Assembly (NCBI GenBank): GCA_026182355.1
Contig: JAPFBL010001617.1
Location: 5,253,001-5,317,000 of the forward strand
Source of the DNA: Hermatobates lingyangjiaoensis
Taxonomy: Eukaryota; Arthropoda; Insecta; Hemiptera; Hermatobatidae
Length of the DNA stretch: 64,000 nt
Direction: 5' to 3'
The translations under genes were made by a program, and so were the position numbers. Shown here piece by piece: positions 48,621-62,225 of this stretch; position 1 is the stretch's first letter, and each line of letters opens with the position of its first letter. The notes below the pieces were generated by a model. That model made no database searches, was not told where the DNA came from, and was given only the letters and a program-made list of their open reading frames with translations.

Positions 48621-51600
48621 CTGTAAAGAGACTTCTATTACTCTTTCATTTCAAACATCAAATGCAATTATTATACATAAATGAATTATTGAAGTTTAAG
48701 AAATAAAAATAAAATTTAAATGAACACTTATTTCCAAAGGAATAGACTAATATCACCACCCAACATGCAGTTAAATGCCTACGGAAATGGAAACATGCAA
48801 GGGTAGTTATAATAGATTAAAAGTTCTAACTGCAAAATGGCAGATCCATTTAACACTTCTAACAATCATTGGTAAGTCAAAAACAACCACAACATAGACA
48901 TACTTCTAATCAAATACTGATACCACAAGAGGATGCGTGAGAACGTAACCAACAATTAGCTACTCTATCAATTCATGTTACTTGAATAAGCAGCCCAAAT
49001 AACTTAACCACTGAATAGTATTTCCAACGAAAAATACTAGGACATGATTGGAAGATACCCCACTAAAAAAAGAAAAAAAAAAGAAAAATAGTCACTTTTA
49101 AGGAAAGGATATAATAGCATGTATTAACTAAGACTAGATAGTTCAAATGAATGTCCTGCATTGAAAATTCCAAGTGGTTTGAATATAGGAAAAAATTTAC
49201 TCATTTCTAAGAAAACAAATGAGGGAATAAACATGGAAGTTATAATATGCACCATGTATTAAAACAGGAAGAAGTTATGAGATCTTTACAATTCCCGGTA
49301 TTCCTATCATTTTTCTATAAATAAATTTTTGGACAGAAAAACTATCCTTTCAATTCTGAATAAGTAATGAGGTATTTTTTTGCATACACCTACGGAATAT
49401 TTTCTTTTGACTGAATATAGACTGAATTTAAAAAAGGAATGATAATATTTTTAATAGTTTACATAAAATTTTTTTCAGCAATAACAGTATCAATAAAAAC
49501 TAAAATATGTCTTCTTAAAGAACTTCTACAAGCATAATTACACATCTTTTAAAAAAACTTTTCGTTTTTATTATATTTTTGGTTGTTTACAAAGTTTCAC
49601 AGTAGAGAGACTAAACGAACCCAGTAATCATAAAAGAAATATTCTAACATTCAAACTGTGAAGACAAAGATTGTTAAAATTTCATAAGTAAAATGTAAAT
49701 ATTCATAATTAACGAATTTCAGCCATCCCTTATCTTGCTTTGATTTGTTTAAATTACAATATTTTCTAAGATATTAAAAAAAATCAAACCAGTAACATAA
49801 CATCCAAATTATATTTTGACTCTAACTTATAATAAAACATAATAAAACAAGTTCGTAAAAAGAAATTTATGGAAAAATAAATAAATCAAACAACAGTTGT
49901 TAAATTCTAGAGCGCAACACATAAAAATCACAGCAGGAAACTGATTATTTAACAGATATGTCAATATAATCATAACATTCAGGACAAGGTTTGAGAGTGC
50001 TCATTAAAACACAGATTTACGAAAATAAGCGGCACAAATAACTGAGATCTAACATAGTACTAGAAAGGTGTGTCATTAAAGTTATTAATTGTAAAAAGTA
50101 TTAGCAGTGGTATTTTTAAATTTACCATGCACTCCACATAGTCTGTAAATAAGAAATATACACTTCGGTTAAATGTCTAACGAATTAATTTGCATTGTAA
50201 TTACTATAAAATGGATTGCTGTGAATGAAATGCCGAACTATACACATATAATGTTCAAATTAAATTCATTATTTCAAAAAATACACCTATAATCGTAATT
50301 AATTTATGAACCTAAAACTAATATAGTCACCCTCCTCATAATTTACTGGTTTTATTATTTATTTTTTGTTTCACAGATATTTACTTAAAGTATTTTGACA
50401 AGTAAACTGCATAGATTCAGTGATTCCTAATAGCACAAATCGTATTTTACATGAACAATCACTTATAACAAGTAGTTTAATTAACATATATAGAAATACT
50501 TCATAAAATACTTATCGAATAATGCAGAAGGTCTTGTATGGAAACATTTATGAAGTTAATATTTATTACTGTGTCACAATTTTAGTTTCACTAAAAAAAA
50601 AAATTTGAATGTATGACTAACGGATGATCATACAATTGTTTCACCCATCTATCCCGCACTTTTTGCAAGTATTAATGAAATTACTTCCTAATGTAATACC
50701 ATTATAAAACGAGTGCTTCGAACTAATAGTGAACATATTGCGATAAAGTTTAGAAATCTAAGCATCAAGTGGAGGGAAAAAATTGATTTTTTTGTATTTT
50801 AGACAAAATAATTATTTATTTAGAAAATAAGACACCATACATAAAATATCTTAACACTTAATAAGAAATAAAGGAAAATAAAATAACTTTTCTTCGAAAC
50901 CATGAAAGACTAAGTAATCTGATTTAAATCCATTCACATCTCCAAGTTCAAGAATTTAATTAAGAATTCAGCGTAATTATGACTCCAAAATGTTGGCTAA
51001 GTTTTCGAAGAAATCAGAAATGACTTCACTCTTCAAAGAAAGGAGATCTCTAAAACTTTGAAATGAAAGTTGAGAGACTCTACTAAATAACATTGTTAAG
51101 CTTAATTTACAATTCAAAAATGGGGTCAAGAATCAACATGGAGAAATTTGTTTCCAAGAAATTTAATTTTGATGAAATTTTGACTGTCAAGAAAACGATA
51201 TGGGTTCAACAAACAAATGAATTATAAATGTTCGGGCAGTAATATGATTCAGAGTTGCGGGCGTTTACAATCTATTGCAATATTAAATGTTATATATTTT
51301 TTAATAATAATAAATGATATGATGATTAATGATGCTCCATTTGCCTTTTTGGAGTTAAAATACTGAACAATTTTAATGTACTAAAATACAATGTTAGTAA
51401 TTTGTAAAATAAAAATGAATCCCAGAAGTTTTTCCATTTCACCTTTTCGTTAGTCTTTATAACTGTTTATTAACCTTATTGAATTGGAGAGCAACAACAT
51501 ATTTCTCAACTTACCAAAACTGGCCTCCAATCAGAGACTCATATTCAGAAGTGAAAAACACAGGCATTATCATTTAATCCTACTAGATAAGGACCAACCT

Positions 51601-54600
51601 AATCATTACAAAATTCCTCTCTGATAAGCTTGAAAGAATAGCAAAAATAATAAATAGTAATTTTACAATGAATACCAACCGAATAATGAATTATGACTTA
51701 ACACTTATTACAGCAGTATAAATAAAACATCAGCTTTTACATATAATTTCCTAATAATCTGGATGGACACAAACATTTTAACTCATAAAACATTTACCAC
51801 CAAGTTATTTTGTTTTAATTAATGCAAGCAAGTTGCTACCAACGTTTAATGTTCCACTGAAACTAAAAAAAATTACTTGCTGGCAAGGGGTTTATGTCTA
51901 ACAGGTAGATTCTTCAGAATTATTTCTTTTTAACGAAATTCACAATGGTCAACAACTGTGTAAAATTATCCATACCAATACATTTATTGGCTCACAGGAG
52001 TTTCCAAACACGAAGTAAAATTAAACACAAAAAAAACTGTTTTAATGTCTCTCAGTTATGAAATATTTCACTCAATAAGATTAACACCATCATGGTACTT
52101 CACATATTATACCTTTGGATGAGCCAACTCCAACTCCTATTGATTATGAACATCATCACAAGTCAATTCAATTCCAACAAAAAATAACTGAGGAAGGTAT
52201 AAAAGAAATTACAATTACATTTTAAACCCTGTATTAAAAAACGAAATGCTATCTAAGAACTAAATACTGCAATAACACTTGAACTATTTACATTATAGGT
52301 TTTTTAACTTGTATATACAGTTATCATGTGAGAGTGTCAATTAATAAAAATAATTGATTTTTTATTTAACTAAAATAAAACTAAAATAGTATAATAACTG
52401 TTTTTTTTTCATTTTTTCACAATGCTGAAGTGAATCGAACTACTAAGAAGATTATTTATTGAATGGTTACTGAATTGCTTTTATTTAGCCTATTTCTCTA
52501 AAAGAAACTAAAATCACATGTTCCATCATAAAATGAAATAATGATGGATTATGGAGCATTCTATCAACATAAAAATGTATTTTATATGTAACTGATCACT
52601 TAATGCAACTAACAATTATAATATAAATAATTTCTTTGTAAAGAATATCAGTTCAGTACTGACAACTATTTACTTCAGTTCATTAATTTACCAAAACATC
52701 AATCTAACAATCAAACTGAACAAAAAAAAGTTCAGAATTTATTATCCTAGCACACACAATTCAAAAATAACTCTCCATATAAATGATGAAACCTCATTAT
52801 CATAATGAAAACATATCTCTTCATATATTCGAAATTCATCTGCTGCTCTCCTTTGAACCATAAGAAATTTGAAGTGAAAAATAAATCATAAAGATAATGA
52901 AACTTCTTGAATCATAATGAAAAGAAAAACACTTCATACATTTGTAATTAATCTGCTCCGCTTTGCATCATAAAAAAATACACCAATAATTCTAAATTAT
53001 GTCTTCAGATTGATTCGCTTCTGCCCTACCAAACCTCGTAGAAATAAGGAATAATTATCACTGGTTTAAATGAAACCACAAGAAAAACGAAAACCAATAA
53101 GTTAAATTCCCAGTAGGGTGTTAAACAAAAATGAGAAACATAACTCGCATGGAACAAAGAGCAAAATAACTGAAAAGCTATGGAAGGCGGTTTTTTCAAA
53201 AAAGTTAACATTATCAAGAATTTTTTTATAATTACACATAATTAAACAGCATTTCATTACCAACATCCCAGTAACATACCTAAACAGTGCTCGTATCACA
53301 ACAGTGGTAACATTACAAAATCAGAAACAAAAACCTATTAAATATTAGAGAGGAAATAAGCTGAAAATCAGAAAATAAAACAAAATCCTTTAAAGACTGT
53401 CACTTGGTCCATTTTAAAGAAGAGCTAAACATAACTAAAAACAGGTGATATGAAACTATAAACATTATTTCGAAAATATAAAAAGAAGTGTAAAACTACA
53501 AATAAAAATAGATATCCCAAAGTTAGTTTCTAAAATTGTCCAAATAAATTCTAAAACATTTTGTGCACGGTTTTATTATATAAACTGAATACCTTTCTTC
53601 CTAAATGCTAGAGACGGAGATGAAATAATACGAATCCTATCAGATCATCATTATCACAAAAAGGAGTTTTCAAAAAAAGAACTAGATGAAGTAAATATAG
53701 TGCACACAAAGTATAGAGGTAGTCATAATCACATTATGATTATTAACACATGAAATATGTCAGAAAGTCACAGAACTAGAGGAGTCATAAAATATACACT
53801 TCAAATCTTAAAAAGTTTGGCAGATTTGCCGTTGTGGATATCTTGATGCCACTAATCTTTACAGTCTTCTTTCCTTAGAGAAGACCAAAACCAACACGGA
53901 GTCAGGTCAGGTGAGCAATAAGGCTAGTTATACAGTAGCCAATGAAGACATGTCCTTACTGTCCAGTAACTGTTGGGAGTTTACAGTATCGTCATGATGA
54001 AGAAACCCCCAAATGTCCTGTCATGAGGTAGATGATGGGAGGAGATTAGTGGACTGCATTGAACTTGTTGCAAATGAGCTCGGCAATGAACCAGAACCAT
54101 TCGAAGATTCTGGTATAAAGGTGTACAAAGGGACATGGGAACATATTGGTATAGCCACCAGTCACGAGACAGTAAGTGGGAAGGGAGGTACAAAATCCTT
54201 ATCTTAAAAAAACTTGAATATGTAGAACTCCCTATGTAAAATCAATTTGGTTGTTTTGTACATAGCAACAGTCAAAAGAGACTGATCAACAACTATAACT
54301 ATGAAATATTTATGGGTGACAATAACAAGTCATAGATAAACACTCCATATAAATGAGTTATGGATTTTCAGATACAAAAGCCGAAGCTCAAAATCAAGGT
54401 CATGCTGATCGCACTCTTTGGTGTGTAAGACTTCATCCATTGCGACATCTTATAATGCGATTAAACAAAACGTCTAAAAAGATATAGTGCAACAGCTTTT
54501 GGTTCAAGAAAAGAGGTTCAAGTGGAAGAGAAGAAGTGAGTTGTGGCACGTCTACAATTATGATATCATAACTCCTTCACTATGACAATGGACTTCAGTA

Positions 54601-57600
54601 CAATGCCCTTTGCTTTTTAGCCGAGAACGATGCCTGACTGATGAAAAATCTAACTATATTATATGATTCCTTCCGACAACACCTAAAAACTTGAAACGAT
54701 TTGTTTTGAAGAGCGAGAATGTCATCAAAATGGCGACTGTAATGAACTGAGCACGCAGGATTGAAAGAGGAAGAGGACGAGAAACGCATCAGACCCCAAG
54801 GATATTATTTAGAAGTAAAAAACTGTAGTTTGTATTTGAAATATCTTTTGTGATACAAACTTAGGAACTTTTAGTATCCTTACATCCAAATAAAAAAAAT
54901 CTCCATTCAACTTATATCCACACCATTTCATTCCACCAAACGTTACCTAACACAATTCTCTTTTAAAGTATAGAAAAAAACGCATCGACCAAAAGTAATA
55001 CTCTCCATAACTTATTAAATACATCAACTATTTACTGGAATGAAGTCCATACAATTAACTTGTTATAATTAACCATTCTTTGAGTAATTAAACTGCACTA
55101 ACAACTTTACTATGGAATATTGGACTGAATTTAAAAATAAGCATAATATTCACTCCACCATGACCCTTAGGTGTTATTATATGAAGAAGCACATTTAGAG
55201 AAAAAAACAAGGAAGCATTAGACAGTAATAATTTTTATTATTTTAGAAATTATCCATTAATGACTGAATGTAAAATGTATTAATGCAGAAAACTATATTA
55301 TCATTCATGAAAAGCGTGCATGTGCTAAACTTTCTTTTTGAGTTACCTATATAACTCGAGACGAGAGTCCTAAACTTTCTATGGTTTCCTTTAATTTCAG
55401 GCATGTCCACTTGGAATAGAAACAACATGAATTTTAAACGAAAGGTATGACAAAAGGGTACATATAACAATTATTTAACAATACATATAACAATAAAAAA
55501 AAGAAGCATGCTTATGGAATTTACGAGTTTCTCTCCTTTCCAGAAACAAAGTCTCTGTCAGATTGTTTAAAATTTCCGTATTAATAATTTACAAAACCCA
55601 AAGATGTAATCCAGTACACTTTTCTTGGGTTTACAAAGTTGTTTAAGCATACTCAGACAACGGAATAGTATGTGTGAAGTCAATTAAACAATCCTTGTTG
55701 AAATTAATATCTGTTGAATAAGGGATAAAAGGTTCTGCCGGGGAAACAACCTCTTCTATCTAGGTTTTACATGCAACTTAATTTATTAATCAATGCTTTT
55801 CCATAAATATTATATATATATATATATCACAAAAAACGTAACATACAACGATGGATATCAAAAAAACATATATAACGAAACAGAAAATAAATATTAAAGA
55901 TTTTATTATAAACGTTCATTTCTTTTGTAATTATATATTTGGTTTATATATCCTTATTATACAAACATAAAATTCACTCATAGTAAATGCAATAGTAAAA
56001 GAATTATAATAAAACTTTCACCCTCGAAAATTGATTTAAATTCATACAACACTCTTCTCTTCTTAAGTGTTCCAGTAGTTAATATCTATTTTGAGACAGT
56101 TTTTGTACGAATTGAATCATTAGAAAGACAGATCAGGATAACAGATGGGATAATAATTGTACCCATCATTAACAAGGGATAATACACTTAATTGTAATTT
56201 TCACATAACATCTACATTACTTTCATACAACTACTTCTAATACGTTAAATATCAACATTTACATGAACCAAAAAAGAAACTTATTCACACATTTAATATG
56301 AAAAAGGAATGAACATATATATTTGTATACAGTAGACCATGGTAACCATACAGAGACTTTTCCGTTTGGAATAATTCAAAATTTGAATATATACTTCATA
56401 CTCCTCCAATACACATCAAATAGGGTAACCTCCAAATTTCATACTGGATCATGGAGATATAATCTATCTTTTACACTTAAAATATGCATTTTTCACGAAA
56501 GTTTAGATTACTCTAACTCACTTTATAACCATTCAAGAAAAATGGAGATGAATCGATGAATCAGAAGTTTTGCACAATCTAAGAACCATACTTTATGACA
56601 ATGTAAGATCTAACATTATAATACATATAATATTATCTACTGAAGAGGGGAATAAATAATATTTGATTATTAGAGACCACTGGAATATAACTACAAGAAC
56701 CACTTATAAAATGCAACCATGAATCATCACCAGAACCATAATCACAAAACAGGATAACAGATTATATTACTGTTATAACGAAAGAATTACAATCAAGCTG
56801 TAAAGTAATATTGAAAAAAAGTCGTCTTAAATAATGTTAAAGTAGTAGTTCAGCATTCAATAATATTATAAACATAAAATAATATAAATTAAATGTGTTT
56901 GTTCGCTATAGCAGTTATATGTTTTTAAAATGAATATTATGCTAAAGTAAAATACTACGAATGTTTCTGTTTTGAAAACAGTATTTTCCCAACACCTATT
57001 GGGACTACCTAACTACATTTAACTGAAATATCATTCACATCGGGAGATTAAAATAACTATATTCCCTAACGTAGGGCAATTTTAATTAAGTCGTTAGGGA
57101 AAAGTAACGGACACTAGATAGACAGATAGTTACAAACAAAAAACTGTGAATTTAAAAAAAAACTGACAGGATTTAAAATAAGGCACTTTCAATACGATTT
57201 GAATTCTGAATAATAATGAAAATAACCCACAACTGCCAAGGATATCAACTTATTTAAGTCTTAACTAATACTATCCAAAATGACAAATATCCACAAAAGA
57301 AAGAAAGAAAATCAGAAGAGGAAAGAAGAATGTGTGTGAGTGGACAGAAGAGTGAATGAGAGGAGAAAGAGAAAAACAATCTAGACCATTCATATTAGTA
57401 AGTTTCCTTCACATCTACTGTAAAGTAATAAAATATTCTATTTGATAATTTCATGTCCAAACAAATGAAACCAAAATAAGTTTGATCTTAGGAAAATTAA
57501 AACATATCATTCCAAACGTCAGATAAATTTCAAATTCTTCAATAAAGATGTAAAAATTTTAACATGAATAAATTATAATTACAAGAATAAAATACATTAA

Positions 57601-57627
57601 AAATTTTAAATTTCAAAAATAACTCAC
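48621..57627. other. PIP5K intron I-J, 9 kb
   Basis: This is the longest gap inside the kinase-to-tail transition. It is AT-rich, with a (TA)n run near 55808-55826 and purine-rich patches near 57300-57375. The only structured material is the weak mariner-like relic at 53.8-54.8 kb. I see no extra exon. Confidence 0.6.
53780..54800. pseudogene. Decayed mariner-like material, possibly two fragments
   Basis: This patch is less AT-rich than its surroundings. On the minus strand near 53860-53920 one frame reads YCSPDLTPCWFW, close to the mariner YSPDLxPCDF block, and just upstream WGFLHHDD resembles the HHDNAP block. On the plus strand near 54380-54430 KPKLKIKVMLIALFGV resembles the segment that follows the first catalytic aspartate. 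Frames are broken everywhere and no terminal repeats were found. The two strands suggest two nested or inverted fragments. The call rests on short motif matches only. Confidence 0.38.
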
Positions 57628-57715
57628 GAGAAGGAATTTTCTTAAAAACAGTTTTTGCCATGAAGTCTTGAAACCGTTGAGCATAAAAGCTGGGCCTATG
57701 TACAGACACTGAATC
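57628..57715 (-). CDS. PIP5K exon I: end of kinase domain
   Basis: Encodes DSVSVHRPSFYAQRFQDF, then MAKTVFKKIPS, and ends in phase 1. SVSVHRPxFYAxRF is the end of the activation/specificity segment, and TVFKKIP closes the catalytic core in all animal PIP5Ks. It has a TTTTTTCAG acceptor and a GTGAGT donor. The next exon is 9 kb away. Confidence 0.96.
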
Positions 57716-58440
57716 CTGAAAAAAATTTAGTCTAATATTATTCACTAATTATGGTTCAGATCTAAAACTTTTACCGTTAAGTAGTTTGACTGGAAAATAT
57801 TATACACTGAACGTAAACAATCAATTACAAAGATACATCTGCAATTGATATTACAAGATTATTGATTATTGATTTTTATTGATTAATATTTTAATCTAAA
57901 TTTCCTAATATTATGATAAAAGTATTACGCAAATTAATCAATCCGTGTTTAATTATTCTTTACTTTATTAATTAAGTTTGTAACTAAAGGTGATATCAAA
58001 TGATAAGTTCATAAATAATGTTCAATTGAAAATGATGAGAAATCAAATATATATACTCATCTATTCAATTTTCATATGAATTATGAGACATTAATCTTTC
58101 AGTGATGTCCATGTTCCATGGATATGAGTTCACATGGATAGTTCCATGTGATATGAATCCATGTGAGACAAATATCACAACTGTAGAATATGTTGTTTTA
58201 TAACAAAAATGACACAAGGGAAACATAAACTGCCAACATAATTTCAGAAGATAAAGACTGATTAAATTTTTAATTAAATAAAGTAGCACTTATCGACAAC
58301 ATTTCTCTAAAATACAGAAAACTGGGAATGATGAGCATAATGTGAAAGCTTAATTTATCTTTAATCTGATAAAACAAAGTAATTCAAATATAATATCACT
58401 ACAATTTTTAATTCAAAATTATGAAAAAAAAAATACTGAC

Positions 58441-58573
58441 TCCATCATGGAGTATAGACTTCCAAGTATGTTCAAGTTTTTTCTTTAACCTGTAGCTTTG
58501 CAAAATGTCAATTACTCCAAGGTAAAGAAGAAGTCTTTCCCCTCTTGCATTTCTAGCAGGAATTCCGCCCGGT
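58441..58573 (-). CDS. PIP5K exon H: VID motif and specificity loop start
   Basis: Reads [19 protein letters not shown], then [16 protein letters not shown] and [12 protein letters not shown] is the magnesium-binding equivalent of DFG (IID in most relatives). The lysine-rich KKKLEH stretch fits the type I kinase region contacting the phosphoinositide head group. It enters in phase 2 and leaves in phase 0; the donor is GGA/GTCAGT. The acceptor is CTTCTAG. Confidence 0.96.
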
Positions 58574-59001
58574 CTAGAAGGTCACATTAACAAAAGGTTA
58601 ACGACATTAACAAGTCACGACAATATTTATGGTACCAACAAAATTACAAAAGACAAAATTATTGCACCACGCAAATTAATGATAAATTAAAATTGCAATA
58701 TTCTGATTACGGTATCCATTAAATGAAAACAATATATATCAAAAGCGGGAACTCTCATTCTCTACAACTAAACTAGTTATGGCTTAAAACTGCAAAATTT
58801 CCTTAGCTATATGATTGACACGCTTTATTTTAATGCAGTAAAATAAAATATTTGAACAATAAGTGGAACTTGAAACATCAACGAGGAAAGAGATATAAAG
58901 AGTTGTTATTAAATTTCATAATGATCAAAATACTTCTTAACCATGTCCATTAACACTTTTGCCAATGTCATTATTCGGAAAAAAACTAAAGAGTTACTTA
59001 C

Positions 59002-59141
59002 GGCACATCACCCTGCTGGTCTATTGGTTGGCTATCCGCTTGTATACTTTCCATAGCAGTTGAATGAGCAACAAGCTTGTGTCGATTAATTGACTTGGCT
59101 CTATGCAAACCGCCTTCCGGTGGATCCCCCTCTCCCATATC
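59002..59141 (-). CDS. PIP5K exon G: insert before the activation segment
   Basis: Encodes 46 full codons (DMGEGDPPEGGLHRAKS through IDQQGDV) and ends in phase 2. It includes HSTAMESIQ, which matches the STAMESIQ block of animal PIP5K1. The DMGEGDPPEGG start is the variable insert between the catalytic loop and the metal-binding VID motif. The acceptor is TTATTCAG and the donor is GTAAGT. Confidence 0.95.
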
Positions 59142-59215
59142 CTGAATAAAAACACCAATTACTTCATAAAATCGTCAATATAATAATCAAAGAAAGAAAA
59201 AAGTTATAATCTTAC

Positions 59216-59296
59216 AGTTCTCGCCCTTGCATCCTGGTCCAAATTATGAATGCCAACCAATAAACTATAATCCATAATCTTGAAGCTTTCTAGTAC
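59216..59296 (-). CDS. PIP5K exon F: MDYSLL catalytic motif
   Basis: Encodes 27 residues, [19 protein letters not shown] through ARART. MDYSLL contains the catalytic-loop aspartate of PIP kinases. The acceptor is preceded by TTGTAG and the donor is ACT/GTAAGA. Phase is 0 at both ends. Confidence 0.96.
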
Positions 59297-59499
59297 CTAC
59301 AACATAATTACGTATGTTTCGTCAAAATTAGTATATAATGTATTCATTGATTTTATTATAATTCCACGAGAGTTACTGCAGCATAAAGAATAACACAAAA
59401 TACTTGCTTTGTAAATTTCTTATGAGTACTTAGTCGGCTGTGCAAGAGTTAATCGTTAGAGAACAATGTATACACTCAAAATCTGTACTCCGTAAAAGG

Positions 59500-60045
59500 G
59501 ATTCTGTTATGCATTATTATAAATGACTGTTTAAACTTCAACTATGCATCACATTCACAATGCTTGAAGTTTAACACGATTCTGTTATGCGTTATTATTA
59601 ATGACTGTTTAAAGTTCAACTATGCATCACATTCACAATGCTTGAAGTCTAACACGATTCTGTTATGCGTTATTATTAATGACTGTTTAAAGTTCAACTA
59701 TGCATCACATTCACAATGCTTGAAGTTTAACACGATTCTGTTATGCGTTATTATTAATGACTGTTTAAACTTCAACTATGCATCATATTCACAATGCTTG
59801 AAGTTTAACACGATTCTGTTATGCGTTATTATTAATGACTGTTTAAATTTCAACTACGCATCACATTCACAATGCTTGAAGTTTAACACGATTCTGTTAT
59901 GCGTTATTATTAATGACTGTTTAAATTTCAACTACGCATCACATTCACAACGCTGAAGTTTAACACGATTCTGTTATGCATTATTATTAATGACTGTTTA
60001 AACTTCAACTATGCATCACATTCACAATGCTTGAAGTTTAACACA
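59500..60045. repeat. Tandem array, seven copies of 78 bp
   Basis: Units beginning GATTCTGTTATGC start at 59500, 59578, 59656, 59734, 59812, 59890 and 59967. Unit length is 78 bp, with one 1-bp deletion near 59952. Units differ by only a few substitutions. As 78 is a multiple of three, the plus strand gives an apparent repetitive reading frame of 26 residues per unit. That frame is a by-product of the repeat, not a gene. The array lies in the intron between exons E and F, 59 bp from the exon E donor. Confidence 0.97.
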
Positions 60046-60104
60046 AGAGTTTTTGATAAAATCAGATTTTTTTAAAACAGAATATAAATAAGACGAAAGA
60101 TTAC

Positions 60105-60239
60105 CCTGCAGTCCCTCTGAATAGTTTTAATCAAGGCAGTATAGGTATCAGCTTCCAAGAAAATTCCTTCAGGATGATGCTCCATGAAATCAAGATCTTT
60201 GAAAGTTGGTGACTTTTTTGTTCTTTCTGTCTTAGATGC
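60105..60239 (-). CDS. PIP5K exon E: C-lobe helices
   Basis: Encodes 45 residues, ASKTERTKKSPTFKDLDF through LIKTIQRDCR. SPTFKDLDF and the EGIFLEADTY run are conserved in metazoan PIP5K. The donor (AGG/GTAATC) lies only 60 bp from the last unit of a 78-bp tandem repeat. Phase is 0 at both ends. Confidence 0.96.
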
Positions 60240-60361
60240 CTAAAATGTCGCACAAATTAATTTTTAATAAATGTGAATATATATTTCATTTGTTAGTCAC
60301 TCATAACAAGTTAGTCAAAATAATATTTAAAAAAAAATTTTTTTTTCATAATTCATTGTAC

Positions 60362-60466
60362 CTTTCGCTTGTAAGTAGAACCTTTGAGGTCATATTTTTG
60401 ATGCATTATAATTGACGATGGCAATAAATTGTTCATAGCAACTATTCGAATGTTTTTATGATTACA
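60362..60466 (-). CDS. PIP5K exon D: hinge region and DLKGS motif
   Basis: Encodes 35 residues from [13 protein letters not shown] to [16 protein letters not shown] corresponds to the hinge that holds the adenine ring, and [10 protein letters not shown] is the family signature after it. The acceptor is a TTTTCAG and the donor is AAG/GTACAA, phase 0 at both ends. The 5' end lacks the glycine-bearing spacer residues some homologues have before KNIR, which is a tolerated length difference. Confidence 0.96.
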
Positions 60467-62002
60467 CTGAAAACAAAACAAAAAAATATAATTATTGTCC
60501 ATTCTTTCTAAATATGTTTTATCAATGTTCTATGTAGTTCTAATAATGTTTATAATTTTCAAATAAAATTAACTAAAAATATATCAGAAAATGGACACAA
60601 AACAATCAAACATTCGTTATAACCATTTGCAGTGTAAATAATAATATAATCAAGTGCAATAATTCTTTAAAGTTCCAATAAATTATTCTTTAGCTTGGAA
60701 ACAGTTTTACAAAACACATACATATACCGTAGTGAAACTAATCTCCAGCACATTGATTTATATCATCGAGCAAAAACATTAAGGGAATAAAAAAATATTC
60801 AAATATTTATACAAATTTAAAAATTTATAGGAAAACGAAAATGAAAGTTAGTTTACATTGTTTAAACATAAGAACATTCTTACCTGGTAACAGTAGAGAC
60901 CAAAAAATTTAGGTAGGAGAGTCCTTGGATTTTGATTTAAATTCTGAAACGAACAAAACCGTATTAAATTAATACAATAGAATGTGACTATTAAAGAAAA
61001 ACTACTATGTATACATATTTACGCTACAAAATCGTTAGCTGCCATTTAGAGCAATAACAGAGGACATGATTAATAATTTGAACGTTTTTGTTTATGGAAC
61101 TAATGTAGATCACTCAGACACACTCCTATTACATAAAATCAATGATGAACATGATATAAATTGGTTAATCATGTTTCATGACAGTAGATATTGTTAAACA
61201 ACATTTTTTATATATTAAATTTAACAGGAAAAATATTTTAAACATTAGTAATAGTTTATTAAAATTAAAAGAAGTATTAGCGTTTAACATTATTTTTTTC
61301 TTTTGTTTAAAGTTAATCTCCCTTTCTTTTCATACCCTTCAAACTACCTCTCTTACCTACCTCCTACCTCAATACTAGACCACGTACCCAATTTCTCCTG
61401 ATCAATTTATGTGATTATCATTATGATAATCACCAATCATTATCATCTGACTCTGAAGAGGGCAAGCTATTTTGATCAAAAAGTCTTAATCCAAATTTTA
61501 AATACCTTAATAAACTTTTTTGAAAGATTAATTATTTAAAAAAAAACCTTTTAAAACATACGAACTAAACTGATGTTAAATAAACTCAAAAAACTAGAAG
61601 TGATATAAATTAAATGCAAAAATAATCTACTATAATTCTTACTGATAATTTTGTTTTTCATTTTCCAATCAAAGAAATAAATTCAGATTTTAACACAAAC
61701 TATTTGCTGATATCCACTAATTCATACAAAAATACAGTCAACCATCCTTTCAAGAGGAAACAATGAGAACTCATGTGTATAAAAAAGTTTCACATACAAA
61801 AATAAAAGTAAATTATTGATCCAATACGGCTTTCTACTCAAATATATATTGCAAATATTGTCTTTCTATACAATAACAATATACTTCAAATTATATGTCT
61901 TTGATTGGTAGTGATCATTATTCACAACATTATTAAAAAAGTGGGTAAAACATATCAATATCAATATTTTTAAAGAAAAAAAAATAAGATTCTACAGATT
62001 AC
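60467..62002. other. PIP5K introns around exon C
   Basis: The introns B-C (60944-62002) and C-D (60467-60883) are AT-rich with no coding signal or repeat I can name. A short pyrimidine-rich patch lies at 61316-61376. Confidence 0.6.
60884..60943 (-). CDS. PIP5K exon C: 20-codon exon after the glycine loop
   Basis: Reads [20 protein letters not shown], a near-invariant block of type I PIP kinases in the central beta sheet. It is flanked by a pyrimidine-rich TTTCAG acceptor and a CAG/GTA donor. It is 60 nt long, in phase 0 at both ends. Confidence 0.96.
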
Positions 62003-62155
62003 CATATAATACCCTGGAAGCAGTTTCTGCAAAAATTCTCCCTCTTTATGCTGAACAGTTTTAATGATGAATTCATCATCAGAGGTAAGGTAAAAAATTG
62101 AACCAGAAGCTCCAGGATTTGACAACTCTCTAAGAGGTGAACTACAAAAAGAAAT
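62003..62155 (-). CDS. PIP5K exon B: glycine loop and catalytic lysine
   Basis: Encodes 51 residues, [15 protein letters not shown] through [15 protein letters not shown] is the ATP-phosphate-binding glycine-rich loop, and the lysine of FIIKTVQ is the ATP-contacting catalytic lysine of lipid kinases of this family. Phase is 0 at both ends, with donor GTAATC. The intron separating it from exon A is only 70 bp (62156-62225), far shorter than the other introns of this gene. Confidence 0.96.
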
Positions 62156-62225
62156 CTAAAAACAAAAGAAAGTCATTAAAAAGGGAAATAATATTTGATA
62201 ATGGGGAAAAAAAAATCAGACTGAC

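Noticed and set aside
59564..59956. A 130-residue repetitive open frame on the plus strand
   Set aside because: It is produced by the 78-bp tandem array, whose unit length is a multiple of three. No splice or start context and no protein-like composition.
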